From positions 55,493-119,492 of the forward strand of contig NZ_KB908026.1 in assembly GCF_000382305.1 (NCBI RefSeq): a stretch of DNA of 64,000 nucleotides. Reading direction: 5' to 3'. Below, in pieces: positions 59,747-64,000 of this stretch (its first letter is position 1; every line of letters starts with the position of its first letter). The position numbers and the translations under genes are program-made. Source of the DNA: Vitreoscilla stercoraria DSM 513 (lineage in GTDB: Bacteria; Pseudomonadota; Gammaproteobacteria; Burkholderiales; Neisseriaceae). The notes beneath the pieces were generated by a model that saw nothing but the letters and a program-made list of their open reading frames with translations, searched no databases and was not told where the DNA came from.

Positions 59747-59885
59747 CTAAACGCAATATCGTTTTGTAGTGGTATGTTTAGTCAATCTGGTTGTAATGCC
59801 TTTGAAATGTTTGAAGCAAGCAAAGGCATTCTCAACTTCATGCGGCAATTGAAATGCATCATTGTCACATTCCATTTTTTTCTTT
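59747..59885 (-). pseudogene. Remnant of an IS5-type transposase C-terminus
   Basis: On the minus strand the frame reads HEVENAFACFKHFKGITTRLTKHTTT before TAG at 59747-59749. VEN-x-F-x-x-x-K-x-F-(K/R)-G-I-x-TR is the C-terminal region of IS5-family transposases. A shifted frame downstream reads ILRLARMFIECASE, like the final strand-helix of such enzymes. There is no complete ORF, no terminal repeat and no catalytic DDE segment, so it is a decayed fragment. Confidence 0.6.
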
Positions 59886-60292
59886 GTTGTTGTTCATCTT
59901 CTAAAAGTCATGAAAGCCGCGTAACCGCTTCTAACTGTTCTCCTGATTGTATCTAAATGACAGTCTTTTTATTGTCAAACTCCTCCCACCTTCAATTTTT
60001 GTATCTTATTTGGATGGAGTCAGTACCCATCATGATAAGACATGCCATGATGCATCAGGATGAAATGAATCTATCATCAATTTGATATATGATTGATTGC
60101 ATATATGATAAGTTAATTAAATATTTATGATGACAGTAGTATATATATTGACTTATGATGCATGCAAAAAGCACCATTTTTTGTGAAATTTTTTTACTTT
60201 AAATCAAGCAACTTAAATTTATTCAGACTTAAATATAGCCTTTGTGCTATATATTGGGTTCCACACTAAATATAAATGGGAAGTGTCACATC
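59886..60292. other. AT-rich intergenic region with a possible FNR box
   Basis: About 400 bp without a gene between the IS remnant and the MBL-fold gene. It holds TTACTTTAAATCAA (60194-60207), which matches 8 of 10 positions of the FNR consensus TTGAT-N4-ATCAA, and TAAATA about 23 nt later as a possible -10. No other feature seen. Confidence 0.45.
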
Positions 60293-61063
60293 ATGGCAGT
60301 AGTTTTATACGATGACGGTTCGCACAAGTGCGTCGCATTTTCAGATTTGGTATCAGGTGAAGGCGTACAATCAAATCAGTTTGCTATCGTTAATAATGGT
60401 GATGGCATGTTGCTTGATCCCGGTGGCAATTTAACTTATAAACATTTGTTGGCAGAAATTTCGGATTATTTTTTGCCATCACATACCCGTTACGTGTTTG
60501 CTTCCCACGCAGACCCAGATATCATTGCGTCGATTAATGGCTGGTTGTTGATTACCGATGCCAATGTGTTGATTGCAAAAGAATGGGAACGCTTCATTCC
60601 GCATTTTTGCTTGAAGGGTGCGACGGTTGGTCGTTTGACCAGCATTCCTGCAGAAGGCATGATTGTAGACTTGAATGGTGTGGCATTGCAGGTTTTACCT
60701 GCGCACTTTTTGCATCCAGTAGGCAATTTCCACATTTATGACCCTGTCAGCAAAATTTTGTTCTCAGGTGACGTGGGTGCTTCGTTGGTCGATGCGGAAA
60801 CTGCGGGCAAACCGATTGAAGACTTCGACTACCATTTGGAACACAATGGCATGTTGGGTTTCCACAAGCGTTATATGAGTGGCAATCGCGCTTGTCGTTA
60901 TTGGGTCAACATGATACGCCAATTGGATGTGGAATGGATTGTGCCGCAGCATGGTGCTTCGTTCAAAGGCAAGGAAATGGTCAACCGTTTCTTGGATTGG
61001 TTTGAAGAATTAGAGTGTGGCGTGGATTTGATTACCCAAGATGATTTCAAACCGCTGATTTAA
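60293..61063 (+). CDS. MBL-fold protein of the oxygen-binding di-iron (ODP/FprA-like) type
   Basis: A 256-aa metallo-beta-lactamase fold without the flavodoxin domain of flavodiiron proteins. Metal-site candidates: HADPDII near residue 90 (His-x-Asp-x-Asp in place of HxExDH), HPVGNFHIYDP with LPAHFLHP, SGDVGAS, and a C-terminal PQHGASFKG. ODP-like proteins bind or reduce oxygen at a di-iron centre. The altered first motif leaves activity uncertain. The start at 60293 has GGGAAG upstream. An FNR-like box lies upstream. Confidence 0.82.
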   Translation: MAVVLYDDGSHKCVAFSDLVSGEGVQSNQFAIVNNGDGMLLDPGGNLTYKHLLAEISDYFLPSHTRYVFASHADPDIIASINGWLLITDANVLIAKEWERFIPHFCLKGATVGRLTSIPAEGMIVDLNGVALQVLPAHFLHPVGNFHIYDPVSKILFSGDVGASLVDAETAGKPIEDFDYHLEHNGMLGFHKRYMSGNRACRYWVNMIRQLDVEWIVPQHGASFKGKEMVNRFLDWFEELECGVDLITQDDFKPLI

Positions 61064-61082
61064 TCTGAACTCAGACAAAACA

Positions 61083-61121
61083 AATACAGGACGCTTATTA
61101 TGAAGCGTCCTGTATTTTTTT
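61083..61121. terminator. Outward-facing DUS-pair hairpin between convergent genes
   Basis: AATACAGGACGCTT (61083-61096) / AAGCGTCCTGTATT (61103-61116) with a T7 tail. Unlike the other pairs, the two DUS copies point away from each other. It lies between the MBL gene and murU. Confidence 0.88.
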
Positions 61122-61136
61122 GTGGCATTGAAAAAA

Positions 61137-61829
61137 CTATATAGATGTTGTCGCCATGATTTGGCGTGCTTGTTCCAAACGTTCTATCGTACCCACGTCT
61201 AACCACAAGCCTTGATGCACGTTGCCTGTGATGTGTTGCTCGTTCATGGCAGCTCTTAATAAAGGCGCTAATTTTGCTGCTTGCTGCATAGGTGTATGAG
61301 CAAACAAAGCAGGATGATAAATGCCACAACCGCTGAAAGTATATTGTTTGGTGGCTTGGCTCACCACATAAGCGTCCTGTAAACCAAAATCGCCATTCGG
61401 ATTGTGGTCGGGATTGTGCACCAACCAAAGATGCGCCAACGTTTGCTTGCCATCGATTTGTGCCATTTTATTTTTGGCAATGGCAAAATCAATGTCGGTC
61501 AACACATCGCCATTGATGACCAAAAACGGTTCATCGCCCAATAAAGGCAAAGCCGTTGCGATACCGCCAGCAGTTTCCAAGCCTTGCGTGCCTTCGGCTG
61601 AATATTGAATGTTCAAGCCATATTGGCTGCCATCTTGTAGCACATCTTCAATTTGTTGCCCCAACCATGCGTGGTTGATCACAATATCGCTGAAGCCAGC
61701 TTGTTTGAGGCGGCGCAAATGCCAACCAATCAAAGGTTCTGCACCAACTTGCAATAATGGTTTGGGCGTGGAGTCGGTCAAAGGGCGCATGCGTTCGCCG
61801 CGTCCTGCTGCCAAAATCATGGCTTTCAT
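61137..61829 (-). CDS. murU: N-acetylmuramate alpha-1-phosphate uridylyltransferase MurU
   Basis: A 230-aa nucleotidyltransferase. MKAMILAAGRGERMRPLTDSTPKPLLQVGAEPLI is the NTP-binding start, and FLVINGDVLTDID carries the metal-binding Asp. In pseudomonads and Neisseria MurU recycles cell-wall MurNAc to UDP-MurNAc, after AmgK. The sequence matches MurU closely from the ATG at 61829; an in-frame ATG at 61841 adds four residues. amgK is not adjacent. A glucose-1-P thymidylyltransferase role is less likely. A DUS (61370-61383) encodes LQDA. Confidence 0.85.
   Translation of the reverse strand: MKAMILAAGRGERMRPLTDSTPKPLLQVGAEPLIGWHLRRLKQAGFSDIVINHAWLGQQIEDVLQDGSQYGLNIQYSAEGTQGLETAGGIATALPLLGDEPFLVINGDVLTDIDFAIAKNKMAQIDGKQTLAHLWLVHNPDHNPNGDFGLQDAYVVSQATKQYTFSGCGIYHPALFAHTPMQQAAKLAPLLRAAMNEQHITGNVHQGLWLDVGTIERLEQARQIMATTSI
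61370..61383 (+). repeat. Intragenic DUS in murU
   Basis: AAGCGTCCTGTAAA, read on the minus strand within GLQDAYVV. Confidence 0.85.
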
Positions 61830-61901
61830 AAGTGGTTTCATCAACTTGAAAAAAGAGAGTGAAAGTGTAATCCAAATTGCTGAAAATCAACACTATGGCT
61901 C

Positions 61902-61914
61902 AAGCGTCCTGTAA
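61902..61914 (+). repeat. Single DUS upstream of murU
   Basis: AAGCGTCCTGTAA in the divergent murU/aroG intergenic region, unpaired. Confidence 0.82.
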
Positions 61915-62101
61915 TCGAATTTACGTGCTTATCATGCCATTTCTATGAAGAAGTTTTCATTTTTTGGAAATAAATTTATAAAAAAATGGTTTTTTGAATC
62001 ATTTAATTTTAATTAAATAGATAAAATAAGCCAATATTGAAATTATATTTCAATAATCTTGTAAAACAATGCTTGATTTTTAAGTTTAAAGGCGTTAGCC
62101 T

Positions 62102-62124
62102 AACTCTATCACTAAGAGTTTTTT
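62102..62124 (+). promoter_or_regulatory. Terminator-like hairpin in the aroG leader
   Basis: AACTCT (62102-62107) / AGAGTT (62115-62120) followed by T residues, 17 nt before the aroG start. It may attenuate or be incidental. No leader peptide with aromatic codons is evident. Confidence 0.4.
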
Positions 62125-62141
62125 AAAAACAGGGTTTGGGC

Positions 62142-63218
62142 ATGAATAGCAATATGAAAAATACTGATGACATTAAAATTAAAGAAATTAAAGAATTGTT
62201 GCCACCAATTGCACATTTGTATGAACTGCCATTGACTGAACCTGCTAGCACGTTGGTACATGATACCCGCGTGGAAATCTCGAATTTGATTCATGGTGAA
62301 GATCAGCGTTTGTTGGTGGTAGTGGGTCCTTGCTCGATTCATGACACCAAAGCGGCTTTAGAATACGCTGAGCGTTTGTTGCCATTGAAAGAAAAATACA
62401 AAAACGAATTGGTGATTGTAATGCGTGTGTATTTTGAAAAACCACGCACCACAATCGGTTGGAAAGGTTTGATTAACGATCCGCATTTGGATGGTTCTTT
62501 CGACATCAATTATGGTTTGCGCCAAGCGCGTCAGTTGTTGTTGCAGTTGAACAATATGGGCATGCCTGCTTCTACCGAATTCTTAGACATGATTACGCCA
62601 CAATATTATGCTGATTTGATTAGCTGGGGCGCGATTGGCGCACGTACGACAGAAAGCCAAGTGCATCGTGAATTGGCGTCTGGTTTGTCTTGTCCTGTGG
62701 GCTTCAAAAACGGCACAGACGGCAATTTGAAAATTGCGATTGATGCCATTGGTGCAGCAAGCAATCCGCATCACTTTTTGTCTGTCACCAAAAGCGGCCA
62801 TTCGGCGATTGTGCGCACGGCTGGCAATCCTGATTGTCACGTCATTTTACGCGGTGGCAGCAAAAATACCAATTACGATGCCGAATCGATTGCCAATGCC
62901 GTTGCTGATTTGAACAAATCAGGTGTGACGCCTAAATTGATGGTCGATTGTTCTCACGCTAACAGCCGCAAAAAATACGAATTGCAAATGGAAGTCGGTC
63001 GTGATGTAGCGACGCAAATCAAAGCAGGCGAAAACAATATTATGGGTGTGATGATTGAAAGCCATTTGATTGCAGGTCGTCAAGATTTGGTCGAAGGCCA
63101 AGAGTTGTGCTACGGTCAAAGCATTACCGATGCATGTATTGGTTGGAATGACACCGAAATCATTTTGGAAGAATTGGCTGCTGCTATTAAAGAGCGCAAT
63201 ACCGCCAAACAAGCTTAA
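62142..63218 (+). CDS. aroG: 3-deoxy-7-phosphoheptulonate synthase (DAHP synthase, AroG type)
   Basis: A 358-aa type I DAHP synthase: PEP + erythrose-4-phosphate to DAHP, entry to the shikimate pathway. VVVGPCSIHD, MRVYFEKPRTTIGWKGL, GARTTESQVHRELASG, GFKNGTDG, LRGG, VDCSHANS and ESHL hold PEP, phosphate and metal ligands. The AroG/F/H N-terminal extension (ELLPPIAHLYELPLTEPA) is present, so feedback by an aromatic amino acid is expected. The start at 62142 has AGGG at 8 nt; a TTG upstream is ignored. Confidence 0.96.
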   Translation: MNSNMKNTDDIKIKEIKELLPPIAHLYELPLTEPASTLVHDTRVEISNLIHGEDQRLLVVVGPCSIHDTKAALEYAERLLPLKEKYKNELVIVMRVYFEKPRTTIGWKGLINDPHLDGSFDINYGLRQARQLLLQLNNMGMPASTEFLDMITPQYYADLISWGAIGARTTESQVHRELASGLSCPVGFKNGTDGNLKIAIDAIGAASNPHHFLSVTKSGHSAIVRTAGNPDCHVILRGGSKNTNYDAESIANAVADLNKSGVTPKLMVDCSHANSRKKYELQMEVGRDVATQIKAGENNIMGVMIESHLIAGRQDLVEGQELCYGQSITDACIGWNDTEIILEELAAAIKERNTAKQA

Positions 63219-63253
63219 AGGCTTTTCATCTTTATAGTATGGCGCATGATGAC

Positions 63254-63285
63254 AAGCGTCCTGTAAGCGTTTACAGGACGCTTTA
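63254..63285 (+). terminator. DUS-pair hairpin terminator after aroG
   Basis: AAGCGTCCTGTAA (63254-63266) / TTACAGGACGCTT (63271-63283), loop GCGT. Confidence 0.85.
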
Positions 63286-63316
63286 TTTGTTAATGATGGC
63301 AATGACAGGAAAATAG

Positions 63317-63748
63317 ATGATGGAGCAAAACAAGCTGCGAGTTTCAACCGATTGGCAAGAGTTTGATTGGTAGTTGATGCACGAAGTATTAAGTAACACT
63401 TATTGGGCAAAAAATATTCCATTTGCAGTGATGCAAAAAGCGGTACAACATTCTTTGTCATTTGCGTTGTTTTATGAAACACAACAAGTCGGCTTTGCAC
63501 GTGTCATCACCGATCAAGCCACATTTGCATATTTGGCAGATGTGTTTATCGTCGAGTCGATGCAAGGACAGGGTCTGGCGCAGTTTTTGTTAAATGAGAT
63601 TGTGCGCCATCCTCAGTTACAAGGTTTACGCCGTTTTTTATTGGCGACCAAAGATGCACATAGCTTATATAGCAAATTTGAATTTAAGCCGTTGCAAGCA
63701 CCTGAAGTGTTCATGGAAATCAATGTAGCCAATATTTATGAGCGTTGA
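63317..63748 (+). pseudogene. GNAT acetyltransferase gene with in-frame amber codon
   Basis: From ATG 63317 (with AGGAAAA upstream) the frame reads MMEQNKLRVSTDWQEFDW, then TAG at 63371-63373, then LMHEVLSNTYWAKNIPFAV and the rest of a GNAT: FARVITDQATFAYLADVFIVESMQGQGLAQFLLNEIV and the C-terminal YSKFEFKPL. Both sides of the stop fit this acetyltransferase family, so one codon (perhaps CAG or TGG) has become TAG. A shorter product from the ATG at 63377 would lack the first beta-strand and has no ribosome binding site. A true nonsense mutation, amber suppression or a base error are all possible. Confidence 0.75.
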
Positions 63749-63794
63749 ATTGAGTTTAGATGAGTGAAATGGAGTGAAATATCACATCATTGTT

Positions 63795-63838
63795 AATATT
63801 AAAGCGTCCTGTAAGGTTTTACAGGACGCTTTAATATT
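63795..63838 (+). terminator. DUS-pair hairpin with 20-bp arms
   Basis: The DUS arms 63801-63814 and 63819-63832 are extended by AATATT on both sides, giving a 20-bp perfect stem (63795-63814 / 63819-63838) with loop GGTT. It lies about 50 nt after the GNAT gene. Confidence 0.85.
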
Positions 63839-63941
63839 GTAATTTGCTTGTTTTTCAAATCAATTTGAAATTTATTAATATATAATTTTCTTTCAATTCA
63901 ATAGCATTGTGTTTTTATAGTCATATTTTTACAATTAGGTG

Positions 63942-63970
63942 TTGACGGGTTTTCGGTGTTTCTGTAATAT
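63942..63970 (+). promoter_or_regulatory. Strong sigma70 promoter, possibly of an rRNA operon beyond the window
   Basis: TTGACG (63942-63947), 17-nt spacer, TAATAT (63965-63970). The sequence that follows (TTCGCTGCTGAGACAGAAACGA) resembles the GC-rich leader start of neisserial rRNA operons. No gene is seen before the window ends. Confidence 0.5.
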
Positions 63971-64000
63971 TCGGTTTCTTCGCTGCTGAGACAGAAACGA

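Noticed and set aside
1038..63838. The many hairpins as a CRISPR array, REP elements or IS ends
   Set aside because: They are dispersed, the unit is a single 12-15-mer also found unpaired and inside genes, and there are no regular spacers or cas genes. A DUS explains them better.
1..64000. tRNA or rRNA genes inside the window
   Set aside because: I recognised no tRNA T-loop/acceptor pattern and no rRNA sequence; only a possible rRNA promoter at the right edge. A tRNAscan-SE run would settle this.

Overview
The window looks like chromosomal DNA of a Neisseriaceae-type betaproteobacterium outside the genus Neisseria. The signs are pilT-pilU, a DksA with only one zinc-finger cysteine, and typical beta-proteobacterial housekeeping proteins. 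The strongest sign is a very abundant short repeat, consensus AAGCGTCCTGTAAA with a GCGGCC variant. It is laid out like a neisserial DNA uptake sequence (DUS), but in a dialect I do not recognise. I count over 50 copies by eye. Most form inverted pairs that act as terminators between genes; many others sit inside genes, where they usually encode Leu-Gln-Asp-Ala or Leu-Gln-Ala-Ala. The species cannot be named from sequence alone.

Layout, 0-5.3 kb: a 5'-truncated NYN/OST-HTH protein, a YfcG-like GST, speA, and an AT-rich islet with a 17-codon ORF and a DUF4760-like membrane protein. 5.3-14.8 kb: metH, a lipoprotein, a frameshifted GST, a DkgB-type reductase, a LytTR response regulator, dksA, yggT, proC and yggS. 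14.9-24.9 kb: pilT-pilU, rarD, two orphan amino-acid-binding lipoproteins, uvrD, argE, a nitroreductase and a small secreted protein. 24.9-33.9 kb: a GDT1-family Mn exporter behind a yybP-ykoY-type riboswitch, an XRE regulator, tsaC, purD, an LprI-like lipoprotein, yigZ, trmL, etfBA and waaC.

33.9-49.7 kb: trmO, a DnaA-box-rich AT-rich gap, lpxC, suhB, rsmE, a hemolysin III-like protein, RNase P RNA, two M16 peptidase-family proteins, ftsY, a DMT permease, ftsEX, a YczE-like protein and murJ. 49.7-64 kb: two tandem SAM methyltransferases with a regulatory domain, a 2OG-Fe(II) oxygenase, an aldehyde dehydrogenase next to a FAD oxidoreductase, GNATs (one with an in-frame amber codon), a hydroxyacid dehydrogenase, DUF2061, an FKBP isomerase, an IS remnant, an ODP-like MBL protein, murU, aroG, and a promoter resembling an rRNA promoter at the right edge.

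The main larger-scale signal is a probable chromosome origin. The trmO-lpxC gap (34.59-34.84 kb) has an AT-rich tract followed by four exact DnaA boxes and one near-match, all in one orientation. Gene orientation and G/C strand bias appear to flip there. ParB parS-type palindromes lie on either side, one 15/16 at 9.64 kb and one perfect at 57.93 kb. TGTGGATAA 9-mers are dense from 33.3 to 53.4 kb and I saw none to the left. dnaA, dnaN, gyrB and parAB are not in the window, so this would be an origin away from dnaA.

Functional themes are cell envelope and division (lpxC, waaC, murJ, murU, ftsEX, ftsY), RNA modification (trmL, trmO, rsmE, tsaC, rnpB), one-carbon, arginine and polyamine metabolism (metH, argE, speA), and competence and twitching motility (pilTU with the DUS).
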